Assembly: GCF_947498015.1 (NCBI RefSeq)
Contig: NZ_CANMIR010000013.1
Span: 1-64,000, forward strand
Reading direction: 5' to 3'
From: an uncultured Neptuniibacter sp.
GTDB lineage: Bacteria > Pseudomonadota > Gammaproteobacteria > Pseudomonadales > Balneatricaceae
DNA: 64,000 nucleotides
Part shown: positions 46,667 to 55,821 of the stretch, piece by piece
Position numbering within the stretch: the stretch's first letter is position 1
Layout: every line of letters begins with the position of its first letter
Made by a program: the position numbers and the translations under genes
The notes under the pieces: model-generated
Told to the model about the DNA's origin: nothing
Databases searched by the model: none
The model's input: the letters and a program-made list of their open reading frames with translations, nothing else

Positions 46667-46774
46667 GCTCGTCTCCAAAAAAATCTAATGCTCAGTGTGA
46701 GCCTGCCGATAACAAAAATCAACGAGGCATCGATGATTGGTCTGAGCGTTTCGGAAAAAATCAGATTTTTTTTC

Positions 46775-46801
46775 TAAAGCGTTTGAAACAGTGGTCGATA
46801 A
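46775..46801 (+). promoter_or_regulatory. Sigma-28 (FliA) promoter of fliC
   Basis: TAAA, a 15-base spacer and GTCGATAA match the TAAA-N15-GCCGATAA consensus with one mismatch. The start site would be about 100 bases before fliC. The leader has a CAGCCG/CGGCTG hairpin just before the ribosome site. Confidence 0.78.
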
Positions 46802-46907
46802 CTAACTCAAGCTTGGATTACTCACCCCTTCAAACAGAGTGATCCGCATAGCCAAAAAATATATGTAGCAGCCGGTCAGACTCGGCTGATAATGAGGAGA
46901 ACATCTC

Positions 46908-48668
46908 ATGGCAATGGTAATTAACTCAAACATTATGTCGCTGAATGCTCAGCGTAACCTGACTCTATCTCAGGGCGACCTGAACCAGTCTATGGAACGT
47001 TTGACCAGCGGTAAGCGTATCAACTCAGCGGGTGATGACGCTGCGGGTCTGGCAATCTCCAACCGTATGACCTCTCAGGTACGTGGTCTGGACCAGGCAA
47101 TTCGTAACGCCAACGATGGTATCTCTCTGATTCAAACCGCTGAAGGTGCGCTGGACGAAACAACCAACATCCTGCAGCGTATGCGTGAGCTGTCTATCCA
47201 GTCTGCCAACGGCACATACGATGATGGTAACCGTGCAACATTGAACGCCGAGGTTCAGCAGCTGATTCAGGAGATCGATCGAATCTCTGAAACTACTAAA
47301 TTCAACGGCCTTCAGATTCTGGATGGTACCTTGGGTCAGGTAGACCTTCAGGCGGGTGCCGATGCGAATGAAACTATCGCACTTGAAATTGGTACGATGG
47401 ATTCTAAATCGCTTGGTGGGGTATCCGGAGACCTTGTGGGTGAAGAAGTTACTGCAGTAGCTAACCTACGTGCTGCTGTGAATAACACAGGTGCATCAAT
47501 TACAGTTAATGATCAGGCAATCTCCACAGTAGATGCCGCTGCAACAGTTCAAGAGACTCTGGACTCAATAAATGCGGATCTAGATGGATTCGGTGCTGAA
47601 GCTTCCACGCTTGTGGAATGGACAGCGCTAGATGCTGGTGATGGCGTCCTTCTAGCAGGTACTGATGCTCTGACAATCGCAGTTGCAGACAACAACGGGA
47701 ACACGGTTGAAACACTGGTGTTAACAGATACTGACTCTATGGATGAGCTTGTTGACAAGATTAACGAATCCAGTGGTTTTGTGAGCGCTTCTTTAACAGA
47801 TGATAATAAATTGCAGTTGGTGGGAGAGGATATTGCTACAGTTACTGTAACTGGTGACACAGCCCAGGCGGCTGCAGCTGGTGGTAACTCAGCTGCAGCT
47901 GCTGCAGTTGCAACAAACTACTCAGTTGTTTTTGATGATACTTCTGCTGATGGACGTGGTGTCAAGATTGAGGCAACAGGTACAGCAGCTGCAGACGTGT
48001 CTACAGGTTTAGGTATTGATCTGAACGATGATAACGGAAACCTGTTATCGGCAAATATTAATACAGCAGCAGCAGCATTAAATGATCTGAATGATGGTGA
48101 TTTGATCATAAATGGTGTTGAAATTGGCGCGATTGATGGTGGTACATCTCAAGCGGATAGTGTGAGCAACACGGTTGAGGCAATCAATAAACTGTCGGAT
48201 GAGACAGGTGTGGTTGCATATGCTTCTGGTTCTGGTCTGGCGCTGCGCTCCTCTAATCAGGAAGAGATCTCTGTGGAGTATGCTGATACCGCTACAGACG
48301 CTGATGTGTTAGCGCTTACTGGTCTTCAGGAACGTAATACTCTTGAAGGCGCTGGTAGCATTGCATCGGTAGATATTTCTACAGCGGCGGGCGCTCAACG
48401 AGCTATAGACGTAATTGACTCTGCACTTGATGAAATTAGTTCTACACGTGGCGATCTGGGTGCGATCAATAACCGTCTGGACTTCACTATCAATAACCTG
48501 TCTAACGTCTCTGAGAACGTAGCGGCTGCCCGTTCACGTATCGAAGATGCGGACTTTGCGAAAGAATCGGCTGCACTCTCCCGTGCTCAGGTTCTGCAGC
48601 AGGCAGGTACTGCGATGCTGGCACAGGCGAACGCTGCACCTCAGCAGGTTCTGTCTCTGTTACAGTAA
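46908..48668 (+). CDS. fliC: Flagellin
   Basis: A 586-residue filament protein. The conserved D0/D1 ends are clear: INSNIMSLNAQRNL and LTSGKRINSAGDDAAGLAIS at the N terminus, RSRIEDADFAKESAALSRAQ and a final PQQVLSLLQ at the C terminus. The middle (about 165-480) is variable, rich in Ala, Asp and Thr, and contains flagellin-hook-like repeats; serine and threonine residues there are likely glycosylation sites. Expression is from a sigma-28 promoter. Confidence 0.97.
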   Translation: MAMVINSNIMSLNAQRNLTLSQGDLNQSMERLTSGKRINSAGDDAAGLAISNRMTSQVRGLDQAIRNANDGISLIQTAEGALDETTNILQRMRELSIQSANGTYDDGNRATLNAEVQQLIQEIDRISETTKFNGLQILDGTLGQVDLQAGADANETIALEIGTMDSKSLGGVSGDLVGEEVTAVANLRAAVNNTGASITVNDQAISTVDAAATVQETLDSINADLDGFGAEASTLVEWTALDAGDGVLLAGTDALTIAVADNNGNTVETLVLTDTDSMDELVDKINESSGFVSASLTDDNKLQLVGEDIATVTVTGDTAQAAAAGGNSAAAAAVATNYSVVFDDTSADGRGVKIEATGTAAADVSTGLGIDLNDDNGNLLSANINTAAAALNDLNDGDLIINGVEIGAIDGGTSQADSVSNTVEAINKLSDETGVVAYASGSGLALRSSNQEEISVEYADTATDADVLALTGLQERNTLEGAGSIASVDISTAAGAQRAIDVIDSALDEISSTRGDLGAINNRLDFTINNLSNVSENVAAARSRIEDADFAKESAALSRAQVLQQAGTAMLAQANAAPQQVLSLLQ

Positions 48669-48689
48669 GATCGCAGCTATACTAGGACG

Positions 48690-48757
48690 TAGGAGGCCAG
48701 TCCCCTGGCCGATGTGAAAACAGCGACAGGGGGCCGTTCATTGCATGAACTCCTACA
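48690..48757. repeat. Variant REP pair downstream of fliC
   Basis: A GTAGGAG head followed by the GGCCAG/CTGGCC hairpin, and an inverted GTAGGAG head with a GTTCAT/ATGAAC hairpin. It has the same head as the array near the RAYT, but different stems. A partial third head (GTAGGCGGCC) begins at 48768. Confidence 0.75.
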
Positions 48758-48778
48758 AGTAAGATTGTAGGCGGCCTA

Positions 48779-48820
48779 TCCCCTAGACGGAGTTAAAACA
48801 CGGCTAGGGGATTCTTTTTA
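48779..48820 (+). terminator. Terminator of fliC
   Basis: CCCTAG (48781-48786) pairs with CTAGGG (48804-48809), with a T-rich tail. Confidence 0.65.
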
Positions 48821-48841
48821 AAAAAGAGAGAGGAATGGGTT

Positions 48842-49222
48842 ATGGCAATTGAATCAATGAACGCTGCAAATGCTGCGGCCACGATTGTTCAGCCGTCTCA
48901 GCAGCCTCAGCAAGCACAGCAGGTTCAACGCCAGCCGGTAGAGCAGCCGCCCAAGAGCGAGCGCCTTCAGGAGCAGGCGAAACAGACGCAGGAAGTCACC
49001 GCCGAAAAGCTTGATGCGGCCATTGATCGTCTTAATGAGATGATGAAAAGTAGTCAGCGCTCTTTAAGCTTCTCTGTGGATAAGTCCTCAGATCAGGTTG
49101 TTGTACAGGTTCGTGACCTGAGCACTGATAAAGTGATCCGTCAGATCCCGAATGAGGAAGCGCTGCAGTTTGCTGAATCCCTGGATCGGATGATAGGATT
49201 CCTGTTTGACAAGAAAGCCTGA
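48842..49222 (+). CDS. flaG: FlaG-family flagellar protein
   Basis: A 126-residue protein. A glutamine-rich variable start (about 15-50) is followed by the FlaG domain with LSFSVDKSSDQVVVQV and DKVIRQIPNEEALQFAESLD. FlaG affects filament length in polar-flagellate bacteria. It lies between fliC and fliD, its usual place. A short hairpin (AAAGCCTGA/TCAGGCTTT, 49214-49237) covers its stop codon. Confidence 0.93.
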   Translation: MAIESMNAANAAATIVQPSQQPQQAQQVQRQPVEQPPKSERLQEQAKQTQEVTAEKLDAAIDRLNEMMKSSQRSLSFSVDKSSDQVVVQVRDLSTDKVIRQIPNEEALQFAESLDRMIGFLFDKKA

Positions 49223-49270
49223 GCCCTTTCAGGCTTTCATCTACTCACCTGAAAACCAGAGGCATGGGCG

Positions 49271-51376
49271 ATGAGTGATAGCATCATTAAATCACTGGGA
49301 GCCGGATCTGGTATCGACACCACCAGTCTTGTATCCCAGTTAGTTGAAATCGAACGTGCGCCGCAGCAAAACCGTTTAGATTCCAAGCAAGAAACCCTCA
49401 ATGCGCAGATCTCTGCGTACGGTACTCTGAAGAGCAGTCTGTCAGAGTTGCAATCGGTCCTGTCGCCTTTGGCGGATAACGATACCTTTAACTCCCGTTC
49501 AGTGGCGTTTCCCGACACCGATATTATTACCCCAAACTCCGTGGATGCGGGGGCCCAGACCGGCACCTACCAGATTGAGGTGGAAGCGGTTGCGCAGGCT
49601 CAGTCTTTAGCGACAGGTGCCTATGCGGATAAAGATGCGGCTCTGGGGGAAAGCGGTACCTTGACCATCAGTTTTGGTGCCTGGACCTATGATGAGGATG
49701 CTGATGCCGCTGCGGATGCAGATACGGATCAGGACCCATACTCTTTTGCAGTGAACGCAGACCGTGCAGCACTGAATATTACGGTTGAAGCGGGTGATTC
49801 ACTGGATGATATTACTGAAAAAATCAACGCTGAAGATTCCGGTGTTCAGGCCTCTGTGTTGCTGGTTGATGGCAATTATCAGTTACTCCTCACAGCACCT
49901 TCCGGTGAAAATAATGCACTGAGGATCTCCAGTGATGATGCGACTAAAGGGGATGCAACGGGTCTGAGTGTATTCGAGTTTAATGAAACTGAGCATTCTC
50001 AGGTTACGGAAACGCAACAGGGGGCAGATGCCCAGTTAAAGGTAAACGGCTTGACTGTTTACCGTGAGACCAATGAGATCGATGATGTTATTCAGGGGTT
50101 TAACTTCTCGCTGAATAAAGCGGAGCCGGGTAGCAGCCTGACCTTTACGGTTGAAGAGGATACCTCGATCGCACAGCAGGCGATCCGTGATTTTGTAGAT
50201 GCCTACAACTTGTTTTATGAGACCTCCCAGAACTTGGTGGGTTACAGTCAGGATGCAGAGACCAATCAGACAGTCAAAGGGGATCTTGCCACCGATGGTA
50301 CGGCAAAAACGCTGATCAATCGTTTACGCAGCTCGATTGGCTCGGTTGTGCCAGGATTAGATGACGGCTTTACCGCATTGACCAATATCGGTATCCGTAC
50401 CGAACTTGATGGCACCCTGTCGATCGATGAGGATGATTTCTCCTCTGCGATGGATGATAATTTTGCGTTGGTTGAGGCGCTATTCGCCACCCAGACCAGT
50501 ACCAGTGATGATCAGGTCTCTGTGAGTGTCGGCAGTTATGCTTCCGGTACGGTGGCCGGTGATTATGATGTGGTTGTGACCACTAACCCGGAAAAGGCAT
50601 CGGTTAGCCTGGGGGCACCGTCTCCGGCTTTCCCATTTCCATCAGATTTGGTGATTGCTGAGGGGGATACAACTTACTCATTTGCCGTCACTGTTGATGG
50701 AGTGAAAAGCGATACCATTGCACTAACGGGAACATTCTCATCTGAAGATGAAGTTGCAGCTGCGCTGCAGTCCCTGATTAATGGTGACAGCAACCTGAGT
50801 GATTCCAATGTGGCGGTCGATGTCAGCTACAACGGTAGCGCTTTTGACTTTACCTCGCGCAGTTATGGTAGTGCATCTTCGGTAAGTTTTGATTCAGCGG
50901 ATTATGGCACCAATGCTGCACAATTGGGTTTAGTTGCTGCGACTGATTATAGTGATACGGGTGTTGATGCGGTGGGTACGATTGCGGGAGAAACCGCGTT
51001 TGGTTCTGGCAATGTGCTACTGCCACCGATCGATTCTGATGCTTACGGTCTGAACTTCACCATCGGTGAGAATGCAGTAGCGGCAGGCACCGTTACGGCA
51101 AGTTTCTCACGGGGCTTTGCGGGAGAACTGAATACGCTGATCGATAGCTTCCTCTCCAGTTCCGGCAGCATTAAACTGCGTGAAGAGAGTATTAATGATT
51201 CCCTTGAGGGAATCTCAGATGATCGTGAAGATCTGGATCGTAAGATGGAGAAGCTGGAGTTGAGGCTCTATTCCCAGTACTTAGCGATGGAGCGAATTGT
51301 GAATAGTTTCCAGAGTACCGGTAGTCAGCTTGATGGCATTCTTGAGCGGCTTCCATTCACTGCTACAAATAATTAA
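49271..51376 (+). CDS. fliD: Flagellar filament cap protein FliD
   Basis: A 701-residue cap protein that folds incoming flagellin at the filament tip. The N-terminal FliD domain has SLGAGSGIDTTSLVSQLVEIER. Flagellin-like motifs occur in the centre. The C-terminal domain ends with LDRKMEKLELRLYSQYLAMERIVNSFQSTGSQL. The centre is longer than in E. coli FliD and rich in Asp, Ala and Ser, which suggests extra surface domains. Confidence 0.95.
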   Translation: MSDSIIKSLGAGSGIDTTSLVSQLVEIERAPQQNRLDSKQETLNAQISAYGTLKSSLSELQSVLSPLADNDTFNSRSVAFPDTDIITPNSVDAGAQTGTYQIEVEAVAQAQSLATGAYADKDAALGESGTLTISFGAWTYDEDADAAADADTDQDPYSFAVNADRAALNITVEAGDSLDDITEKINAEDSGVQASVLLVDGNYQLLLTAPSGENNALRISSDDATKGDATGLSVFEFNETEHSQVTETQQGADAQLKVNGLTVYRETNEIDDVIQGFNFSLNKAEPGSSLTFTVEEDTSIAQQAIRDFVDAYNLFYETSQNLVGYSQDAETNQTVKGDLATDGTAKTLINRLRSSIGSVVPGLDDGFTALTNIGIRTELDGTLSIDEDDFSSAMDDNFALVEALFATQTSTSDDQVSVSVGSYASGTVAGDYDVVVTTNPEKASVSLGAPSPAFPFPSDLVIAEGDTTYSFAVTVDGVKSDTIALTGTFSSEDEVAAALQSLINGDSNLSDSNVAVDVSYNGSAFDFTSRSYGSASSVSFDSADYGTNAAQLGLVAATDYSDTGVDAVGTIAGETAFGSGNVLLPPIDSDAYGLNFTIGENAVAAGTVTASFSRGFAGELNTLIDSFLSSSGSIKLREESINDSLEGISDDREDLDRKMEKLELRLYSQYLAMERIVNSFQSTGSQLDGILERLPFTATNN

Positions 51377-51411
51377 GGTAATTTCTTTTTTAAATCAAAA
51401 GGTTGTTTTAT

Positions 51412-53439
51412 ATGCAGACCTCTTCAGGGCTGGATGTTTTGTTGTCGCGTTTAGACAGTAAAAATCAGGCGGGCCAGATTTTTTCTAAGAACTTAGAATT
51501 TTTAAAAACTAAAAGCCCTGACCTTTTTGAGAGAGTCAGTAAGTATAAGCCAACCAGACTAATTCCTGCGTTTGATGGAAATGGGGACATCAATATACAA
51601 AATTCTGGTGGGCGTTTTGTTTATCCTGAATCTCCAATTACATATGCAAAAAAGCAAGTCAATGAGTTCTTGAATGATACTAAGTGCCGTCTTATTCGCT
51701 ATCAGGATGCATCGGTAGTAAAGCAAGAGGGTTATATCCATCAGCAGATGATGGAATCAATGTTCGATTTATATCCAGATGGAGAAAAAGGGGCTACTGC
51801 ACCAAATAAAGATAATATTCTACAAATGGTTGTAGTTTGTGGAATTGGAAGTGGTCTTCATATCGATTTATTGTTAAAGGCAAAACCTGTAAGGAATCTT
51901 GTGATATATGACACAGATCTTGCAGGCTTTTTTGCCTCGATGTTCTTTGTTGACTGGTCTACTCTTTTGAAGAGCGTAAAAGGTTCAATTGAAGTCATAA
52001 TTGAGAAGGATATCAATACAGCTATTGCTCGTCTGAATAGTTTTCTTTCAAAGTATGGTTATTTCAACCTTTCCAAGTATTACGTTTACTACCATTATGA
52101 AAACCCAGACATTAAAGAGTTTGTTAAGACTCTTAAAGAGAGGATTCTGAAAGCGGTTTCAGGATTTGGTTTTTATGATGATGAGCGTGTGGGGCTGGCG
52201 CATACCCTGCAAAACATTGCCGGAGGTTACGGGATTTCACGCATGGCATTAAATGATGCTGCGAATAGAAATCAGTACCCTGTTTTTGTTCTGGGTAATG
52301 GCCCCTCTCTGGATGAGAGTATCGATTACATTCGGGAAAACCGGCAGGGCTGTATTCTGATTTCCTGTGGTTCAGCAACGGGGACTTTGCAAAATATTGG
52401 TATAAAACCGGATATCCACATTGAGCAGGAAAGGCCGTTAAGTACCTATGACTGGCTACGAAATTCTACAGCCTCAGAGTTTCGCGAGGGAATTTACTTT
52501 GTTGGTTTGAACACGGTGTACCCGAAGTGCTTCGAACTGTTTGATAAAGATAAATCTTTCATCTCCATTAAGCCCAATGACCTGGGTATGGTCTATGTGA
52601 AAAACGCTTTGAAAATGGTGGAAGGTAATACGCTTTGTGTTGCAGATGGTTGTAATCCAACGGTGACAAATTTTGGTGTGGCTCTGGCAGTGACATTGGG
52701 TTTTGAGAATATCTACCTTGCAGGCGTAGACTGTGGAATGAAGAATCTGGATTCTCACCACGCCAGTCAGAGTAAGTTTCAGCAAAGTGAAGATAAGAAT
52801 GAGTATGCCAAGCAGGGATATATCCAGAGCGGGGTTTTCCGGGTTCGTGGTACCCAGTCAAAATACGTCTACACAACCTCAACGCTGAACAATACCCGCC
52901 TTGAGATAGAAAGGTTGATCGAGAAATATCACCTAAAGCTGACTAATCTCGGCAGTGGGGCGTTTATCAATGGCGCTAATAATATCAAGGCCGGACAACT
53001 GGAAGCGTTGGAAAGTATTCAGTCTGGCGACATTCTTAATGATATTTTCCCCCGGGTTTTTCATCGCCGTGAACTTGAATTCGAAGATCCGGAAACGATA
53101 CGCACGCAGGTCTGTGCAGAAATGAAAGAACTCAACAATCGGATGTTGTCTGTTTTTACCGCCAGCCAGATTACATCGGAAGCGGATCTTTGTACCACCT
53201 TAAGAACCGTCAATGATACGTTTAAACAGGCGGATATCTCTGAATATACCCAGTGGTATATGCGCGGAAGTATGGAATATCTAATGGCCGTGATCAGCTC
53301 AATTTACGCCTACAATGATCAGCAGAACTATGCTGAGGTGGGTACTCGGGTGAAGCAGATCATGGCAACCTTCTTTGAATCTCAGTATGTGGATCTGAAA
53401 GATAAATTCTACGATCTTGATCTGTACACAACGTACTGA
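51412..53439 (+). CDS. maf: Maf-type motility accessory factor (flagellin glycosyltransferase)
   Basis: A 675-residue protein of the MAF_flag10/DUF115 family, with the central VFVLGNGPSLDESIDYI, CGSATGTLQNIGIKPDIH and IYLAGVDCGM segments. Maf proteins transfer CMP-activated nonulosonic acids to serine and threonine of flagellin. The ATG at 51412 is preferred over a TTG at 51403. The first half is clearly richer in A and T than the neighbours, which suggests transfer. The NulO synthesis genes follow. A strong terminator ends the gene. Confidence 0.9.
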   Translation: MQTSSGLDVLLSRLDSKNQAGQIFSKNLEFLKTKSPDLFERVSKYKPTRLIPAFDGNGDINIQNSGGRFVYPESPITYAKKQVNEFLNDTKCRLIRYQDASVVKQEGYIHQQMMESMFDLYPDGEKGATAPNKDNILQMVVVCGIGSGLHIDLLLKAKPVRNLVIYDTDLAGFFASMFFVDWSTLLKSVKGSIEVIIEKDINTAIARLNSFLSKYGYFNLSKYYVYYHYENPDIKEFVKTLKERILKAVSGFGFYDDERVGLAHTLQNIAGGYGISRMALNDAANRNQYPVFVLGNGPSLDESIDYIRENRQGCILISCGSATGTLQNIGIKPDIHIEQERPLSTYDWLRNSTASEFREGIYFVGLNTVYPKCFELFDKDKSFISIKPNDLGMVYVKNALKMVEGNTLCVADGCNPTVTNFGVALAVTLGFENIYLAGVDCGMKNLDSHHASQSKFQQSEDKNEYAKQGYIQSGVFRVRGTQSKYVYTTSTLNNTRLEIERLIEKYHLKLTNLGSGAFINGANNIKAGQLEALESIQSGDILNDIFPRVFHRRELEFEDPETIRTQVCAEMKELNNRMLSVFTASQITSEADLCTTLRTVNDTFKQADISEYTQWYMRGSMEYLMAVISSIYAYNDQQNYAEVGTRVKQIMATFFESQYVDLKDKFYDLDLYTTY

Positions 53440-53456
53440 TGATTTAGCGTTTTAAT

Positions 53457-53482
53457 AAAAAGGGCTGCGTGGCCCTTTTTTT
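53457..53482 (+). terminator. Terminator of maf
   Basis: AAAAAGGGC and GCCCTTTTT form a stem with a 6-base loop, followed by T. It lies between maf and neuB, so neuB needs read-through or its own promoter. Confidence 0.85.
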
Positions 53483-53519
53483 GTCGAACAGCGGCAGTTG
53501 TGAATAAAAGAGGTTGAAC

Positions 53520-54566
53520 ATGGCTATGTCTCAAGGCTTTGATATCTGTGGCCGCTGGGTCGGGGGTGATGCCCGACCATTAGTGATTGCTGAAATAGGT
53601 ATTAATCATAATGGTTGTTTGAAAACAGCCAAAGCGATGGTCGATGCTGCAGCCTCAGCAGGTGCAGAGGTCATAAAGCACCAGACTCACGTTGTCGAAG
53701 ATGAGATGAGCGCAAAAGCCCGGGAGACCATTCCGGGCAATGCGGATGAGTCCATTTATGACATTATGGCTAAATGTGCTCTTGATGAAGAGGATGAAAC
53801 GGCCTTAAAGGCTTATGTTGAGCAAAAGGGCATGATATTCATCAGCACACCGTTTTCGAGGGCCGCAGCTGACAGGCTTGAGCGTATGGGGGTGTGCGCG
53901 TACAAAATTGGTTCAGGTGAGTGTAATAATTATCCATTGCTCGAACACATCGCCTCTTTTGGCAAACCGGTCATTTTGAGTACTGGGATGAATACCATTG
54001 AGAGTGTCGCAAAGGCCGTGGCTATCTTTGAGAAAAACAAGGTTGATCTGGCCCTGTTGCACACAACGAACCTCTATCCAACGCCTGCTCATCTTGTCCG
54101 GTTGGGAGGAATGCAGGCTCTGCAGAAACACTTCCCGAATTGCGTCATCGGTTTATCTGATCATACAACCTCGAATCTGGCATGTTTTGCGGCTGTCGCA
54201 TTGGGCGCTAAGATTTTAGAACGGCACTTTACCGATAGTATGGAAAGAGAGGGGCCGGATATCATTAACTCTATGGATCCTGCAGCCATGAGTGAGCTGA
54301 TTCAAGGCAGCGCAGAAATTACTCACATGCTGGGGGGGGAGAAGGGGCCTGCACCCGAAGAGCAGGTGACAATGGATTTTGCATTTGCCACGGTGGTTGC
54401 GATTAAAGATATTGATCAGGGCGAGTTGATTAGCGAAGATAACGTCTGGGTGAAGCGTCCGGGTACAGGTGAAATTCCCGCTGAAGACTACAATACAGTT
54501 ATTGGACGAACATCTTCTCGGAAAATAAAAGCCGATGAGCATCTGGGCTGGTCGGATCTTATATAG
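53520..54566 (+). CDS. neuB: Nonulosonic-acid synthase (NeuB/LegI family)
   Basis: A 348-residue enzyme that condenses phosphoenolpyruvate with a hexosamine to make a sialic-acid-like sugar. The NeuB domain carries [42 protein letters not shown] and ILERHFT. A C-terminal SAF (antifreeze-like) domain follows. The [11 protein letters not shown] stretch is close to legionaminic-acid synthases, but sialic or legionaminic acid cannot be decided. The ATG at 53520 follows AGAGG; a TTG two codons earlier is not preferred. The frame is intact, unlike the next two genes. Confidence 0.92.
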   Translation: MAMSQGFDICGRWVGGDARPLVIAEIGINHNGCLKTAKAMVDAAASAGAEVIKHQTHVVEDEMSAKARETIPGNADESIYDIMAKCALDEEDETALKAYVEQKGMIFISTPFSRAAADRLERMGVCAYKIGSGECNNYPLLEHIASFGKPVILSTGMNTIESVAKAVAIFEKNKVDLALLHTTNLYPTPAHLVRLGGMQALQKHFPNCVIGLSDHTTSNLACFAAVALGAKILERHFTDSMEREGPDIINSMDPAAMSELIQGSAEITHMLGGEKGPAPEEQVTMDFAFATVVAIKDIDQGELISEDNVWVKRPGTGEIPAEDYNTVIGRTSSRKIKADEHLGWSDLI

Positions 54567-54580
54567 AGCTAAGAATAATA

Positions 54581-55664
54581 ATGAAACGCATCGTTTTCCT
54601 GACAGGTACACGGGCAGACTTCGGTAAGATCAAGTCTTTGATTCGGGTGACACAGGATTTCCAGGAATTTGATGTACATATTTTGCCACCGGCATGCATA
54701 TGAACAGCAAGTATGGAAAGACGATTGGCGAAATCTACAAAAGTGGTTTCGACAACATCTACCCCTTTATCAACCATGAACACACCGATTTTATGGACCG
54801 CAATCTGGGGAAAACGATTGATGATTTCTCTCATTTTGTTTCTGAGGTGAAGCCGGATCTCATCGTGGTCCACGGTGATCGTGTTGAGGCACTGGCAGGG
54901 GCAATAGTCGGCAGCCTGAATAATATTTTGGTTGCTCATGTGGAAGGTGGGGAAAAGTCTGGTACGATTGATGACCTGATCCGACATGCAGGAGTAAAAT
55001 GTCGCATATCCATCTGGTGGCTAATGAAGATGCCCGGCACAGATTGTTGCAGTTGGGTGAGCTGGCTGAGGCGATCCATATTATCGGCTCACCGGGCATT
55101 GATATTCTGTTATCAAATAACCTGCCGCCTTTATCTAAGGTAAAACAGTATTACGAAATTCCCTTTGAATACTATGCAATTATTATGTTCCACCCGGTCA
55201 CAACCGAGATCGCAAACTGGGAAAGCTATACGCGTAACTTTGTGGATGCGGTATTGGCAAGTGATCGGAACTATATAGCCATTTATCCGAACAACGATCT
55301 GGGCTCCGAAATCATCATGCGCGAGTTCAAGCGTTTCAGCGGTAACCCTAGGATTCGGGTTTTCCCCTCCCTGCGTTTTGAATATTTCCTGGTGATGCTG
55401 CGCCATGCTCAGTTTGTGCTTGGCAATTCGAGTGCCGGCGTGCGTGAAGCATCCTATTACGGGGTCAGTGTCATCGATATAGGCACTCGTCAACAAAGCA
55501 GGGTATCGGGTGAGCATGTGATTAATGTGGGTTATGGAACAGATGAGATCCTTGAAGCCATAGCGTCAGTTGTGGATAAGCACCGGTCGCCACATTTGTG
55601 GGTTAAAGTCGACGATGAGTTGCGCTTAAGGCACACGGTTGCAAAAGAGGGTGCGGATTACTAG
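54581..55664 (+). pseudogene. neuC: neuC-like UDP-GlcNAc 2-epimerase, two frameshifts
   Basis: Three overlapping frames together give one NeuC-family hydrolysing 2-epimerase of about 360 residues. Frame one begins at 54581 with the LTGTRADFGK motif and stops at 54701. The product resumes in frame at 54694 with [15 protein letters not shown]. It shifts again near 54996-54999 and resumes at 54999 with [20 protein letters not shown], ending at 55664. Each break would be repaired by one extra base: a T in the T4 run at 54681-54684, and an A in the A4 run at 54996-54999. The enzyme would make ManNAc or its diacetylbacillosamine-derived counterpart for NeuB. Either the gene is broken or the sequence has errors here. 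Confidence 0.85.
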
Positions 55665-55821
55665 GCCCGCGGTGCTTGCGGTTATTCCTGCCCGGGGCGG
55701 CTCCAAAGGGATTGTGCATAAGAATATTTGTCCCGTTGCCGGGAAGCCCCTGATCTCGTGGACGGTTGAGGCCGCGTTGCAGTCGAAATACATAGATAAA
55801 ATTGTGGTTAGCATCGGATGA
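55651..55821 (+). pseudogene. neuA: neuA-like CMP-NulO synthetase, 5' fragment before a frameshift
   Basis: The first 56 codons of a CMP-sugar synthetase: [20 protein letters not shown] is the nucleotide-binding start, followed by [23 protein letters not shown]. The frame then stops at 55819-55821. The continuation ([10 protein letters not shown]) is in the next frame from about 55813, so one base too many, or two too few, separates them. The likely start is a GTG at 55651 overlapping the neuC end. Confidence 0.75.

Noticed and set aside
54681..54999. Phase variation by homopolymer slippage in neuC
   Set aside because: The runs are only four bases long, shorter than tracts known to switch at useful rates. 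Decay or sequence error is more likely.
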